Assembly (NCBI RefSeq): GCF_009866655.1
Contig: NZ_CP047420.1
Coordinates: forward strand, 3,472,001 to 3,536,000
Direction: 5' to 3'
Origin: Rathayibacter sp. VKM Ac-2804
Lineage (GTDB): Bacteria > Actinomycetota > Actinomycetes > Actinomycetales > Microbacteriaceae
DNA length: 64,000 bases
Shown piece by piece: positions 52,906 through 62,068 of this stretch. The notes under the pieces are model-generated. The model was not told the origin of the DNA and made no database searches. It was given only the letters and a program-made list of their open reading frames with translations. A program made the position numbers and the translations under genes. Each line of letters opens with the position of its first letter. Position 1 is the first letter of the stretch.

Positions 52906-55107
52906 GTGACACTCGCCACCCCCTCGACCGGAGTCGTCCTCCGCAGCGCCGGAGTCGCCCTCGTGCTGGATCTCAGCGACTCCCTGCTCCCGATGGTCGC
53001 GCACTGGGGCGCGGACTGCGGGCCGCTCGACCGGGCGGCGTTCGACGCGCTGGTGCTCTCCGGCACCGCCCCGGTCGGTCCGAACGACATCGACGAGCCG
53101 ATCCGCCTCGCGGTGCTCCCCGAGCACCGCACCGGCTGGACCGGCCGGCCGGGCCTCAGCGGATCCCGCGCGGGCGCGGCCTGGTCGCCGTCCTTCCGCA
53201 CGACGAGCCTCGAGCTCGACGGCGCCGCCCTGCCGACCGGAGCGATCGCCGACTCCGGGGCGGGCACGCTCGTCGTCCGCGCCCAGGACGACGTCGCCGC
53301 GCTCGGCCTCGAGATCGTGATCGTCCTCGACCCCTCCGGCGTGCTGCGGATGCGGGCGGCGCTCACCAACCTCGGCGCCGACGGCTATCAGGTCGACGAG
53401 CTGCTGCTCAGCCTGCCCACGCCGCCCTCGGCGAGCGAGATCCTCGACTTCGCCGGCCGCTGGGGCAAGGAGCGCGTGCCGCAGCGCTCGGCCGTCACCA
53501 TCGGAGCGCACCGCCGCGAGGGCCGGCACGGACGGACGGGAGCGGACGCCGCCACCCTGCTCAGCGTCGGCGAGCCCGGCTTCGGCTTCGCCCGCGGCGA
53601 GGTCTGGGCGATCCACACCGCGTGGTCCGGCAACCACGTGCACCAGGTCGAGCGCGTCCACACCGGCGTGCAGACCCTCGGCGGCGGCGAGCTGCTGCTG
53701 CCCGGCGAGGTCCGGCTCGCGCACGGCGAGACCTACACCGGTCCGTGGATCCACGCCGTCCACGGCGACGGACTCGACGAGGTCGCCCGGCGCTTCCACC
53801 GGCAGCTGCGCGCCCGGCCGGGTCACCCGCACTCGGCGCGGCCCGTCACGATCAACGTGTGGGAGGCCGTCTACTTCGACCACGACCTCGACGCGCTCGT
53901 CGAGCTGGCCGACCGCGCCGCCGACCTCGGGATCGAGCGCTTCGTGCTCGACGACGGCTGGTTCGGGAGCCGCCGGGACGACCACTCGGGGCTCGGCGAC
54001 TGGACGGTCTCGAGCGACGTCTGGCCGGACGGACTGCACCCCCTGGTCGACCACGTGCGCTCGCTCGGCCTGCAGTTCGGGCTCTGGTTCGAGCCCGAGA
54101 TGGTCAACCCGGACTCCGACCTCGCCCGGGCGCACCCCGAGTGGATCCTCTCGACCGGAGACAGGATGCCCCCCGAGTCGCGCTGGCAGCAGGTCCTCGA
54201 CCTGGGCGATCCGGATTGCTTCGCCCATCTCCGCGACGCGATCCTCGCGATCCTCGACGAGTACGACATCGGCTACATCAAGTGGGACCACAACCGCGAC
54301 CTCACCGACGCGGGTCGGCGCCCCGACGGCGCCCCGGGCGTGCACCGGCAGACGCTCGCGGTGTACCGGCTGATGGACGAGATCCGGACTCTGCACCCGG
54401 GGCTCGAGATCGAGTCCTGCTCCTCGGGCGGAGCGCGGGTCGACCTCGAGATCCTGGAGCGGACCGACCGCGTCTGGGTCTCCGACAACAACGACCCGCT
54501 CGACCGGCAGCAGATGAACCGCTGGACCACCCAGCTGCTGCCGCCCGAGCTGATGGGCACCCACATCGCGTCGGGCGCCTCGCACACGACGGGCCGCGTG
54601 CACGACCTGTCCTTCCGCGCTCTGACGGCGCTGTTCGGCCACCTCGGCGTCGAGTGGGACCTGCGCTCCGCCGGCGACGAGGAGCTCGAGGAGCTGCGCC
54701 AGTGGATCGCCCTGCACAAGCGGCTCCGGCCCCTGCTGCACGGGGGCGACCTCGTCCGGCTGGACCACCCGGACGAGACGATCGCGGTGCACGGCGTCGT
54801 CGCTCCCGACCGCTCGGCCGCCGTCTACTCCTACGTCTCGCTCGCCCGCGCCGGCGTCGTCTCCCCCGGGCGGGTCCGCCTGCCCGGCCTCGATCCGGAG
54901 TCGGTGTACCGGGTGGCCCCGGTCGTCGTCGGCACGCGGGGCCTCGCCGACCGCGACGCGATCTGGTGGCCGCAGGACGGCGGGGTCTTCGAGCTGTCCG
55001 GCGCCCTGCTCGGCCGCGCGGGTCTCGTCCCGCCGCTCCTGCACCCCGAGCGCGGGGTGCTCTACGAGGTGACGCGGGTCGGGAGCGTGCGGCCGCTCGC
55101 GAGCTGA
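52906..55107 (+). CDS. GH36 alpha-galactosidase
   Basis: A 733-residue cytosolic glycosidase releasing terminal alpha-galactose from raffinose or melibiose-type sugars. An N-terminal beta-sandwich (about 1-320) precedes the barrel with RFVLDDGWFG, FGLWFEPEMVNPDSDL, nucleophile Asp461 in YIKWDHNRD, the SCSSGGARVD motif and acid/base Asp527 in WVSDNNDPLDR. All are canonical for GH36. GTG 52906 has AGGAA upstream; the 44-base gap after lacI suggests co-transcription. No signal peptide, consistent with uptake by the ABC importer. Confidence 0.94.
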   Translation: MTLATPSTGVVLRSAGVALVLDLSDSLLPMVAHWGADCGPLDRAAFDALVLSGTAPVGPNDIDEPIRLAVLPEHRTGWTGRPGLSGSRAGAAWSPSFRTTSLELDGAALPTGAIADSGAGTLVVRAQDDVAALGLEIVIVLDPSGVLRMRAALTNLGADGYQVDELLLSLPTPPSASEILDFAGRWGKERVPQRSAVTIGAHRREGRHGRTGADAATLLSVGEPGFGFARGEVWAIHTAWSGNHVHQVERVHTGVQTLGGGELLLPGEVRLAHGETYTGPWIHAVHGDGLDEVARRFHRQLRARPGHPHSARPVTINVWEAVYFDHDLDALVELADRAADLGIERFVLDDGWFGSRRDDHSGLGDWTVSSDVWPDGLHPLVDHVRSLGLQFGLWFEPEMVNPDSDLARAHPEWILSTGDRMPPESRWQQVLDLGDPDCFAHLRDAILAILDEYDIGYIKWDHNRDLTDAGRRPDGAPGVHRQTLAVYRLMDEIRTLHPGLEIESCSSGGARVDLEILERTDRVWVSDNNDPLDRQQMNRWTTQLLPPELMGTHIASGASHTTGRVHDLSFRALTALFGHLGVEWDLRSAGDEELEELRQWIALHKRLRPLLHGGDLVRLDHPDETIAVHGVVAPDRSAAVYSYVSLARAGVVSPGRVRLPGLDPESVYRVAPVVVGTRGLADRDAIWWPQDGGVFELSGALLGRAGLVPPLLHPERGVLYEVTRVGSVRPLAS

Positions 55108-55160
55108 GGCGGATGACTCCGGTCGTGCGGGCGCGGGCGGCACGGGCGGCACGGGCGCGG

Positions 55161-55173
55161 TAGGTTCGCTGCG
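55161..55173 (+). promoter_or_regulatory. -10 element of a probable leaderless lacI promoter
   Basis: TAGGTT followed by seven bases and then ATG 55174. Just upstream are tandem GGGCGGCAC units. No Shine-Dalgarno is present. Confidence 0.45.
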
Positions 55174-56169
55174 ATGAACACCTCGCGACGGGTCACTCGA
55201 CGCGACGTCGCCCGCCTGGCCGGCGTCAGCGACGCCGTCGTGACGTACACGCTCACCGGCACCGCGCCCGTCGCCGAGGCGACCGCGGCCCGCGTGCGGG
55301 CGGCGATCGCCGAGCTCGGCTACCGGCCGAACGCCACCGCGGCCGCCCTGCGGACCGGGACCTCGCGGACGATCGCGCTGCTCGCCCCGGTCGGGAGCCG
55401 TCGGGTCTTCACCAACCCGTTCTTCACCGAGCTGGCCAGCGCCGTCGAGGACGCGGCGCGCGCCCGGGGCCTCGATCTGCTCGTGATCACGTCGATCCCG
55501 GACGTCGACACCCTGCACGCCCGCCTCCGCGATCTGACGGCCCGGCAGATCGCCGGGGTGCTCCTCCTGGCGGGCGGCTCCGTCGACCGGGGCCCGATCG
55601 ACGCCGTCGGCGTTCCCTGGCTGCAGCTCAACAGCAGCGACGAGACGGCGGCGAACGGCGTCGGGATCGACCTGGAGGCGGGCGCGGTGCTGGCGACCCG
55701 CCACCTGGTCGAGTCGGGCCGGCGCCGGATCGCCTTCGTCGGCGACGTCGAACGCGACGACCGCGGACGCTTCGAGGCCCGTCGGCGCGGATGGGAGACG
55801 GCCTGCGTCGACGCCGGGCTGCAGCCGGGTCCCGCGCTCCAGGCCGACTACTCCCGCGAGGGCGGGTGGGCCGCCGGCCGCGTCCTGACCGGCCTGTCCC
55901 CCCGGCCCGACGCCGTCTTCGCCGCCTCCGACCTGATCGGGATCGGCCTGCTCCGCGCGCTCCGGGACGCGGAGCTCCGAGTGCCCGGCGACGTCGCCGT
56001 GGCGAGCTTCGACGGCACCTGGGAGGGCGAGTACAGCGCGCCGCCCCTGACCTCGCTCCGGCAGCCTCTCGAGCAGCTGGCCGAGGCCGCGCTCGACCGC
56101 CTGCTCGGCGGCGTCACCGGCTCGATCCTCCTCGAGGGGAGCCTCGTCGTGCGCGCCTCGTCGCGCTAG
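55174..56169 (+). CDS. LacI-family transcriptional regulator (second of the region)
   Basis: A 331-residue repressor paralogous to the one at 51839: HTH RRDVARLAGVSDAVVTYTL, hinge NATAAALRTGTS, sensor with TNPFFTELASAVE, DAVFAASDLIGIGLL and VASFDGTWEGEYSAPPL. It follows the GH36 gene with its own apparent promoter. It could control the same genes with a different ligand, or genes outside the window. The stop is followed closely by a convergent DNA-repair gene. Confidence 0.9.
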   Translation: MNTSRRVTRRDVARLAGVSDAVVTYTLTGTAPVAEATAARVRAAIAELGYRPNATAAALRTGTSRTIALLAPVGSRRVFTNPFFTELASAVEDAARARGLDLLVITSIPDVDTLHARLRDLTARQIAGVLLLAGGSVDRGPIDAVGVPWLQLNSSDETAANGVGIDLEAGAVLATRHLVESGRRRIAFVGDVERDDRGRFEARRRGWETACVDAGLQPGPALQADYSREGGWAAGRVLTGLSPRPDAVFAASDLIGIGLLRALRDAELRVPGDVAVASFDGTWEGEYSAPPLTSLRQPLEQLAEAALDRLLGGVTGSILLEGSLVVRASSR

Positions 56170-56197
56170 TCGGGGACGCTCGGCCCGGTCGCACGCC

Positions 56198-57079
56198 TCA
56201 GACGGCGCCCGTCGACGCCCAGAGGTGGAAGGCCGCGTGGGCGCGGTGCGGCCGCCAGGCCTGCGACGCCGCGTCGGCCGCCGCCGTGCTGATCCCGCCG
56301 AGTGCGCGGCGCAGCACGAGGTCGCCCGCGGGGAACGCGTCCGGGTCGCCGAGCAGCCGGAGCCCGAGGTAGTCGGCGGTCCACGGGCCGATGCCGGGTA
56401 TCGCGAGCAGGAGCCGCCGCTGCTCGGCCAGATCGCCGGCGCGGTCGAGCACGAGTCCGTCGGCGAAGGCCGCGGCGACGGCGCGGACGGTCGCCGCGCG
56501 GGCCCGGGTCACGCCGATCGCGGCGCGCAGCTCCTCGATCGGTCCGGCGAGGAGGGCCGCGGGCGTCGGGAACGAGCGGAGGCCCCACTCGCCCTCGCCG
56601 CCGAACGCGGTGACGACGCGACCGCCGAAGGTCCGGGCCGCCGCCACCGACACCTGCTGGCCGAGGACCGCCATCACCGCGGCCTCGAACGGCTCGGGGT
56701 ACTGCGTCGCCCGCAGGCCCGGACGGGCGGCGACCATCGGCGCGAGCAGCGGGTCGCGGGCGAGGGCCGCTCCGACCCCCTCGACGTCGGAGTCGAGGTC
56801 GAACCAGGCGCGGACGAGCGGGAGCACGGCGGCATCGGTCGTCGCGACGCGGACACCCACGGGAGCCAGCTCGAGCGCGAGCGGCACCGCCCGCGCGCCG
56901 ACGGTGACGAGCCGCTCGAGCCGCCGCCCGTCGTCGGAGACCCGCTCGACGCCGGGCAGCGAGTGGTGCAGGAGGAGGTTCGCGGCACCGACGACGTCGA
57001 AGGGGCCGTTCGCGACGAGCTCGACGGGGAGCGCGTCGACGGGGTGGGGATCGACGGTGCGGGGATCGACGGTGCTCAG
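56198..57079 (-). CDS. DNA-3-methyladenine glycosylase II (AlkA-type)
   Basis: About 293 residues. The N-terminal AlkA_N-like domain (VELVANGPFDVVGAANLLLHH) precedes a HhH-GPD domain with GQQVSVAAARTFGGRVV, the hairpin AIPGIGPWTADYLGLR and the catalytic aspartate in AFPAGDLVLRRAL. It removes alkylated bases. No ATG, GTG or TTG exists in frame before residue about 70, inside the N-terminal domain. An in-frame CTG at 57079 overlaps the stop of the upstream oxidoreductase (CTGA) and is proposed as the start. Confidence 0.85.
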   Translation of the reverse strand: MSTVDPRTVDPHPVDALPVELVANGPFDVVGAANLLLHHSLPGVERVSDDGRRLERLVTVGARAVPLALELAPVGVRVATTDAAVLPLVRAWFDLDSDVEGVGAALARDPLLAPMVAARPGLRATQYPEPFEAAVMAVLGQQVSVAAARTFGGRVVTAFGGEGEWGLRSFPTPAALLAGPIEELRAAIGVTRARAATVRAVAAAFADGLVLDRAGDLAEQRRLLLAIPGIGPWTADYLGLRLLGDPDAFPAGDLVLRRALGGISTAAADAASQAWRPHRAHAAFHLWASTGAV

Positions 57080-58017
57080 GGGAGGAGCACCACCTTGCCG
57101 CGTGCGCGGCCCGACTCCACCAGCGCGAGCCCCTCCGCCGCCGAGGCGAGGGGGAAGGAGGGGCCGAGCACCACCTCGAGCTCGCCGCGACCGGCGCGCT
57201 CGAGCAGCGGCGCCCGGGCGGCGTCGCGCAGGGCGGTGCCGGGATCCGCGCCCGCTCCCCCGCCGAGCAGGAGGACGCCGAGCTCCGCGCCGCGCTCGAA
57301 GCCGGCGACGGTGGCGATGCGGGAGCGGTCCGCAACGAGCGCGACGGAGGCGTCGAGCGCCTCGTCGGTGCCCGCCGTGTCGAGGGCGACGTCGACGCCG
57401 TCGGGCGCGAGGGCGCGCACCCGCTCCTCCAGTCCCGCGCCGTAGCGGACGGACTCGGCGCCGAAGCGCTCGACGACCGCCGCGCCCCGCTCGCTCGAGG
57501 TGCCGAGGACGCGCGCTCCGCGCTCGCGCGCGAGCTGGACGAGGAGGGTGCCCACGGCCCCGCTCGCGCCGTGGACCAGGACGGTGTCGCCGGCGGAGAC
57601 GCGGGTCGCCTCGAGCAGGTGCACCGCGGTCGTGCCCGCGAGCAGGAGCCCGGCCGCCTGCTCCCAGGCGAGCCTGGACGGCTTCGGCAGCACCGAGGCG
57701 GCCGGGACGACCATCTCCTCGGCGTACCCGCCGGAGACGCGGAAGGCGACCACCTCGTCCCCGACGCCGAGGGCCCCGAGCGGCCCCGTCGCTGCATCCC
57801 CCACGGCGGTGACCACGCCGGCGACCTCGCTGCCGGGCCGGACGGGCGTGCGCCCGCGACCGAAGAGGCCGCGGAGGAGCTTCGCGTCGGCGGGATTGAC
57901 GCCCGCCGCGCGCACGCGGATCCGCACCCGGCCGGGACCGGGCTCGCCCGGCTCCACCGTCACCGCGCGGAGGGCCTCGGGCCCGCCGAAGTCGTCCGCC
58001 TGCATCGCCAGCACCAC
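57076..58017 (-). CDS. Zinc-independent quinone oxidoreductase (MDR family)
   Basis: A 313-residue NADPH-binding MDR protein. GroES-like N-terminal domain (RVRAAGVNPADAKLLRG, PGSEVAGVV), then a Rossmann domain with VLVHGASGAVGTLLVQLA; structural and catalytic zinc cysteines are absent, as in quinone reductases. GTG 58017 has GAGAGG seven bases upstream. It is divergent from the TetR gene, which probably represses it, and overlaps the AlkA gene downstream. Confidence 0.9.
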   Translation of the reverse strand: MVLAMQADDFGGPEALRAVTVEPGEPGPGRVRIRVRAAGVNPADAKLLRGLFGRGRTPVRPGSEVAGVVTAVGDAATGPLGALGVGDEVVAFRVSGGYAEEMVVPAASVLPKPSRLAWEQAAGLLLAGTTAVHLLEATRVSAGDTVLVHGASGAVGTLLVQLARERGARVLGTSSERGAAVVERFGAESVRYGAGLEERVRALAPDGVDVALDTAGTDEALDASVALVADRSRIATVAGFERGAELGVLLLGGGAGADPGTALRDAARAPLLERAGRGELEVVLGPSFPLASAAEGLALVESGRARGKVVLLP

Positions 58018-58154
58018 CGGAACCGCCTCTCGCGCGGGCCGCGACCGCCGGGTGACGATCAGGGAGGGTCCGAGCGGGGCCGACGCTAGCAGCAGCCGCC
58101 GACACGGGGCCCGGACACCGGGCGATGAGTGTCGAACGAGTGTCGGACAACCGA

Positions 58155-58188
58155 GAACGCGCGTTCCCTCTGCGCCTACGATGGAGGG
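58155..58188. promoter_or_regulatory. TetR operator-like palindrome and leaderless -10
   Basis: GAACGCGCGTTC (58155-58166) is a perfect 12-bp palindrome in the divergent region, 10 bases upstream of TACGAT (58177-58182), which ends 6 bases before ATG 58189. TGTCGAAC and TGTCGGAC repeats lie just before at about 58130-58149. Confidence 0.5.
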
Positions 58189-58767
58189 ATGACGCCGCGA
58201 ACGCTCGAAGGCCCGCCGCCCCGCGAGGCGATCCTCGCGGCGGCCGACCGCCTCTACTACGAGCGCGGGATCCAGTCCGTCGGGATGGACGCGCTGCGCA
58301 CCGCCGCGGGCGTCTCGCTCAAGCGCCTCTACTCGGAGTTCCCGAGCAAGGAGTCGCTCGTCCTGGCCGTCCTGCAGGCGCGGCACGAGCAGTGGACGCT
58401 CGGCGTGCGCACCCGGGTCGCCGCCGCGACGGGGGCCCGCCCGAAGCTCCTGGCGATCTACGACTTCCTCTTCGACTGGTTCTCCGAGGACTCCTTCCGC
58501 GGCTGCAGCTTCATCAACGCCTTCGGCGAGTTCGGCTCGTCCAACCCCTCGGTCGCCTCGCTCGCCCGCGAGCACAAGGACACCTTCCAGAGCTTCCTCG
58601 CCGCGCTCGCGGCGGAGGTGGGCGGCGGCCCCGAGCTGGCCGCCCAGCTCGCCCTCCTCGCCGAGGGCGCCCAGACCACCGCCGCCATCTCGGGCACCCC
58701 CGAGTCCGCGCTGCACGCCCGCCGCGCCGCCGAGATCCTGATCGACGCGGCGACCCGCGCGGCCTGA
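58189..58767 (+). CDS. TetR-family transcriptional regulator
   Basis: A 192-residue regulator with N-terminal HTH (EAILAAADRLYYERGIQSVGMDALRTAAG cut here only for description: AAGVSLKRLYSEFPSKESLV is the recognition part) and a ligand domain containing LFDWFSEDSFRGCSFINA, the pattern of the TetR subgroup near oxidoreductases. ATG 58189 is chosen because a -10 hexamer sits 6 bases before it. It is divergent from the quinone oxidoreductase, its likely target. Confidence 0.9.
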   Translation: MTPRTLEGPPPREAILAAADRLYYERGIQSVGMDALRTAAGVSLKRLYSEFPSKESLVLAVLQARHEQWTLGVRTRVAAATGARPKLLAIYDFLFDWFSEDSFRGCSFINAFGEFGSSNPSVASLAREHKDTFQSFLAALAAEVGGGPELAAQLALLAEGAQTTAAISGTPESALHARRAAEILIDAATRAA

Positions 58768-58784
58768 CGCCGTCGCGCCTCCCC

Positions 58785-58860
58785 TGCTGATCGAGTCGCC
58801 CGCAGGGCGCCCCATGCTGGTCGAGCAGCCGCCCCCGGCGGCGTATCGAGACCCTCCACC
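58785..58860. repeat. Partial and full copy of the dispersed palindromic element
   Basis: A truncated copy (TGCTGATCGAGTCGCCCGC, 58785-58808) is followed by a fuller one (CATGCTGGTCGAGCAGCCG ... GCGTATCGAGACCCTCCACC, 58814-58860). They lie between the TetR and HNH genes. Confidence 0.75.
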
Positions 58861-58970
58861 GTCGGGCATCCGGGATGCAAGCCTCCTCCCCAGTCCCCGA
58901 TCGGTCCGCGCTCTCCCCGATCGGCCTGCATCCCCGCTCCGGTGTCGGTGGTCCCTGCTTCAATACGCGT

Positions 58971-60275
58971 ATGACAGAGGACGAGACGGCAGCAGCACTC
59001 GCGGAGGTGCGCGACTGCTTCGACGGTGCCGCGGCCGCCGAGCGCGCCGACTCTCCGACACGCCTCCGAGCAGCGGAACGGCTGCACCGCGGCTATCGCG
59101 TCGCGCTCACCGTCCCGGGGGCGTTCGCCCGCGGCGCGTCCCGCAGCGAGACCCGCGACCTCGTCGAGCGCTCGATCCGCGCCGAGCTCGCGGTAGCGTT
59201 CGGCGTGTCCGAGCGGGACGTCTCCGGCCGCCTCGAGACCGCGCAGATGCTGATGGAGCATCTCCCCCTCACCCGCGCACTGCTCCGCGACGCGCGGATC
59301 CTGTGGGAGGTCGGCGAGGCGATCCGCCGAACCGCGAGCAGCCTCCCCGAAGGCTCCCGCGCCGCTCTCGATGAGCGCGCTTCCGACGCCGCCGTGACGA
59401 TGACCACCACGCAGCTGCGCCGCGCCCTGCGCCGCTGGCGCGAGGAGCTGCACGAGCAGCCCCTCGCCGAACGGCACACCCGCGCCCGCGAGGACCGCGC
59501 AGTCCGGATCACACCGGACGTCGACGGGATGGCGACGCTCTGCGTGCACGGGCCGGCTCCGGCAGTGACGGGCGCCTACGACCGGCTCCGCCGCATCGCC
59601 CGCACCCTCCGCGACGACGGCGACCCGCGCACCCTCCAGCAGCTCAGCGCCGACGCCGCGATCGACCTGCTCTGCGACGGCGACATCGCCGGGACGACTC
59701 CCGACGCCGAGCGCCGCCCCGACCCGACGTTCGTCCCCGGCATCCGCGCCGAGGTGCGGCTCACGCTCGCGGCGTCCACCGCCGTCGGCCTCGACGACGC
59801 CCCGGCGGAGCTGGACGGCTACGGTCCCGTCCCCGCCGAGATCGCCCGCGAGCTGATCCGGACCGCTGCGTCGTTCACCCGGGTGCTCACGGACTCGGAC
59901 ACCGGCGCCGTCGTCTCGGTCGGCCGCACCTGGCGCGTCCCACCGCCGCAGATGCGCCTGCACCTCCAGCTCCGCGATCAGACCTGCCGCTTCGCGGGCT
60001 GCACCCGCCCCGCCGCGACCTCTGAAGTCGACCACACGATCGAGTGGAGCAACGGCGGTGAGACCTCCCTCGACAACCTCGTCATGCTCTGCACCGCGCA
60101 CCACCACGTCAGGCACGGCGAGCAGTGGAGCTACGTCAAGGACGACTCCGACGGAACCATCACCTGGACGACCCCCACCGGCCGGCGGGTCGGCAACCGC
60201 CCACCACGGCTCCCCGGCCGTCCGCCGGACCCACCGCCCGGGCCCCGCTTCGACGACACACCCGCACCGTTCTGA
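58971..60275 (+). CDS. DUF222 / HNH endonuclease domain protein
   Basis: A 434-residue protein of the 13E12-repeat type common in actinobacteria in many copies. A long helical DUF222 region (about 30-330) precedes a C-terminal HNH motif: CRFAGCTRPA, EVDHTIEWSNGGETS, NLVMLCTAHHHVRHG, including the metal-binding cysteines and histidines. Nuclease activity is plausible but the role is unknown. ATG 58971 is the most consistent start; no clear ribosome binding site is seen. Confidence 0.87.
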   Translation: MTEDETAAALAEVRDCFDGAAAAERADSPTRLRAAERLHRGYRVALTVPGAFARGASRSETRDLVERSIRAELAVAFGVSERDVSGRLETAQMLMEHLPLTRALLRDARILWEVGEAIRRTASSLPEGSRAALDERASDAAVTMTTTQLRRALRRWREELHEQPLAERHTRAREDRAVRITPDVDGMATLCVHGPAPAVTGAYDRLRRIARTLRDDGDPRTLQQLSADAAIDLLCDGDIAGTTPDAERRPDPTFVPGIRAEVRLTLAASTAVGLDDAPAELDGYGPVPAEIARELIRTAASFTRVLTDSDTGAVVSVGRTWRVPPPQMRLHLQLRDQTCRFAGCTRPAATSEVDHTIEWSNGGETSLDNLVMLCTAHHHVRHGEQWSYVKDDSDGTITWTTPTGRRVGNRPPRLPGRPPDPPPGPRFDDTPAPF

Positions 60276-60278
60276 CGG

Positions 60279-60325
60279 TGGTGGATCTCGATACGCCGCG
60301 CTGCGCGGGCTGCTCGATCAGCAGG
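60279..60325. repeat. Copy of the dispersed palindromic element between convergent genes
   Basis: GTGGATCTCGATACGCC ... GGGCTGCTCGATCAGCAGG, ending 12 bases before the DUF3817 stop. It is the only hairpin-forming sequence between the two convergent genes and may act as their terminator. Confidence 0.75.
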
Positions 60326-60336
60326 GAGCCGGGCTG

Positions 60337-60801
60337 TCAGGCCTCGGTGCCGCCGGGTGGGCCGACGACGAGAAGGGCGGCGAAGACCGCGGCGACGGCG
60401 GCCAGCACGAGGGCGGCCGCGAGGACCGGACGGCCGAGCGCCCAGCGCAGCAGCCGGCTCGGGAGCCGCCGGTCGCGCGGGTCGGCGCCGGCCTCGCGAC
60501 GCCACTCCCCCTCGAGGAGTCCGCGCCGCTCGAAGCCGCGCTCCAGCGGGACGGTCGTGTAGGGCACCACGGCGCTGACGAGAGCCAGGAAGGTCGCCCG
60601 CGCCGACCAGCGCTGGTTCACCGCGAGGACGAGGGCGGCCGCCCCGTAGGCGAGGAACGCGAAGCCGTGGATCGGCCCGGCGACGCTGACCGGCCAGTCC
60701 CCTGCTCCGAGGGCGTACTTGAGCAGCATGCCGACGAGCAGGAGGGTCCACGTCACCGCCTCGAGGATCGAGAGGAGGCGGAACAGGCGGCGGGGGCTCA
60801 T
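60337..60801 (-). CDS. DUF3817-family membrane protein
   Basis: A 154-residue protein with an N-terminal DUF3817 domain of three helices (LFRLLSILEAVTWTLLLVGMLLK split here, GPIHGFAFLAYG, YTTVPLERG) and an extra C-terminal helix after a charged linker. Function is unknown; similar proteins are small integral membrane proteins of actinobacteria. ATG 60801 follows a weak GAGCCGATCCC sequence. Confidence 0.82.
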   Translation of the reverse strand: MSPRRLFRLLSILEAVTWTLLLVGMLLKYALGAGDWPVSVAGPIHGFAFLAYGAAALVLAVNQRWSARATFLALVSAVVPYTTVPLERGFERRGLLEGEWRREAGADPRDRRLPSRLLRWALGRPVLAAALVLAAVAAVFAALLVVGPPGGTEA

Positions 60802-60936
60802 GGGATCGGCTCCGTTCGGGTCCGCGGCACAGCCCCGGACGGTCGGCGTCGGTCGACGGTCGGCAGTGGTCGACAGTCAGGGCGAGACTACGACAGCCCT
60901 CCTCCCGGGCGGCTGAGCGCGGCGCGGAAGAGAGCT

Positions 60937-61911
60937 TCAGCCGAGGTGGCCGAGGAGCGCGAGCGTCGAGGCGACGCCGACCGCCGCGGCGGAGAGCGCC
61001 GCGATCGCGCCGTGCACGCCGGTGCGCAGCGTCGACGTCCGCGGCTCGTCGCGCAGCTGCGACCACAGCCGGCGGGCGACCTCCTCCGCCGAGGGCCGCG
61101 CCGCGGGGTCGAGTCGCGTCATGTCGGCGAGCAGTGCGCGCCAGCGGGCGGGGACCGACGCCGGCACGACGGGCGCGTGGTGCATGCGCTGCAGCGAGAT
61201 CTCGAGCGTGGTGCCGGTGTAGGCGCGGCGGCCGGAGACGGCCTCGAGCAGGACCAGTCCGAGGGAGTAGACGTCGGACGCCGGACCGACCGTCCCGGAG
61301 CCGAGGCTCTCGGGGCTGAGGTAGGCGGCCGTCCCGACGAGGACGTCGGAGCGGGTCAGCCGGGCGTCGTCCACCGCGCGGGCGATCCCGAAGTCGCTGA
61401 GCTTCGCCTCGTGCAGCGAGCCGGCGGCGGGCATCGCGCGGGAGCGGACCAGCACGTTCTCCGGCTTCACGTCCCGGTGCAGGACGTCGCGGGAGTGCAG
61501 GTGCGCCAGCGCGTCGGCGAGCTGCGCGCCGACCTCAGCGAGAAGCCGCTCGTCGCCCGACGCGAACCAGTCGGCGGCGGGATCGGCCGCATCGAAGTAC
61601 TCGAGGACGAGGAAGGCGAGCGCCCCCTCCTCCGTCGCGATCTCGCCCTGGTCGAGGATCTCGACGATCGACGAGTGGCGGGAGTCGATCAGCAGCCGCA
61701 CCTCGCGCTCGCGGCGCGACCGCTCGTTCGGAGTGCCGGCGACCTCGCGGTAGACCTTCACCGCGACGGAGCGCGCCAGGCGCAGGTCGCGAGCCCGGAA
61801 GACCGTGGCGCTGCCGCCCTCGCCGATGCGCTCGAGCAGGAGGTAGCGCTCGGCCAGGGTCGTGCCGAGCAGCGGGTCCGCGAGCGGGAGGACCGGTGCG
61901 GTGTCGAGCAT
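60937..61911 (-). CDS. Serine/threonine protein kinase, membrane-anchored
   Basis: A 324-residue Hanks-type kinase. Glycine loop IGEGGSATVF at 29-38, ATP-binding Lys52 in VAVKVY, catalytic loop HRDVKPEN (Asp147), DFG at 173-175 and SPES in place of APE. A single hydrophobic helix at the very C-terminus (GAIAALSAAAVGVASTLALL) anchors it with no extracellular sensor domain, unlike PknB. ATG 61911 has AGGAGG six bases upstream. It is divergent from a MarR gene. Confidence 0.92.
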   Translation of the reverse strand: MLDTAPVLPLADPLLGTTLAERYLLLERIGEGGSATVFRARDLRLARSVAVKVYREVAGTPNERSRREREVRLLIDSRHSSIVEILDQGEIATEEGALAFLVLEYFDAADPAADWFASGDERLLAEVGAQLADALAHLHSRDVLHRDVKPENVLVRSRAMPAAGSLHEAKLSDFGIARAVDDARLTRSDVLVGTAAYLSPESLGSGTVGPASDVYSLGLVLLEAVSGRRAYTGTTLEISLQRMHHAPVVPASVPARWRALLADMTRLDPAARPSAEEVARRLWSQLRDEPRTSTLRTGVHGAIAALSAAAVGVASTLALLGHLG

Positions 61912-61951
61912 CCCGTCCTCCTGTCCGATGAGATCTGATCCGGTGAGATCG

Positions 61952-62068
61952 CTAGCTCGTCTAACTAGCTGATCCATTCGTACCCTGTGCGGCCCTCGCG
62001 GACAAGCACCAGGACGGGGTTGTACATGACTAGATCTTCTTGCTACATGACTGTCTAAGCTGTGGTGC
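61952..62068. promoter_or_regulatory. Kinase-marR divergent control region with MarR-like sites
   Basis: CTAGCTCGTCTAA (61952-61964) reads TTAGACGAGCTAG on the other strand, 10/13 identical to TTAGTCAAACTAG at 62714. ACATGACT occurs twice (62024, 62045). TAAGCT (62056-62061) ends 7 bases before the marR ATG, implying a leaderless marR mRNA. Confidence 0.45.

Noticed and set aside
58971..60275. HNH protein as a mobile element or homing endonuclease
   Set aside because: DUF222/HNH proteins are widespread resident genes in actinobacteria. There are no terminal repeats, intron or intein boundaries here.
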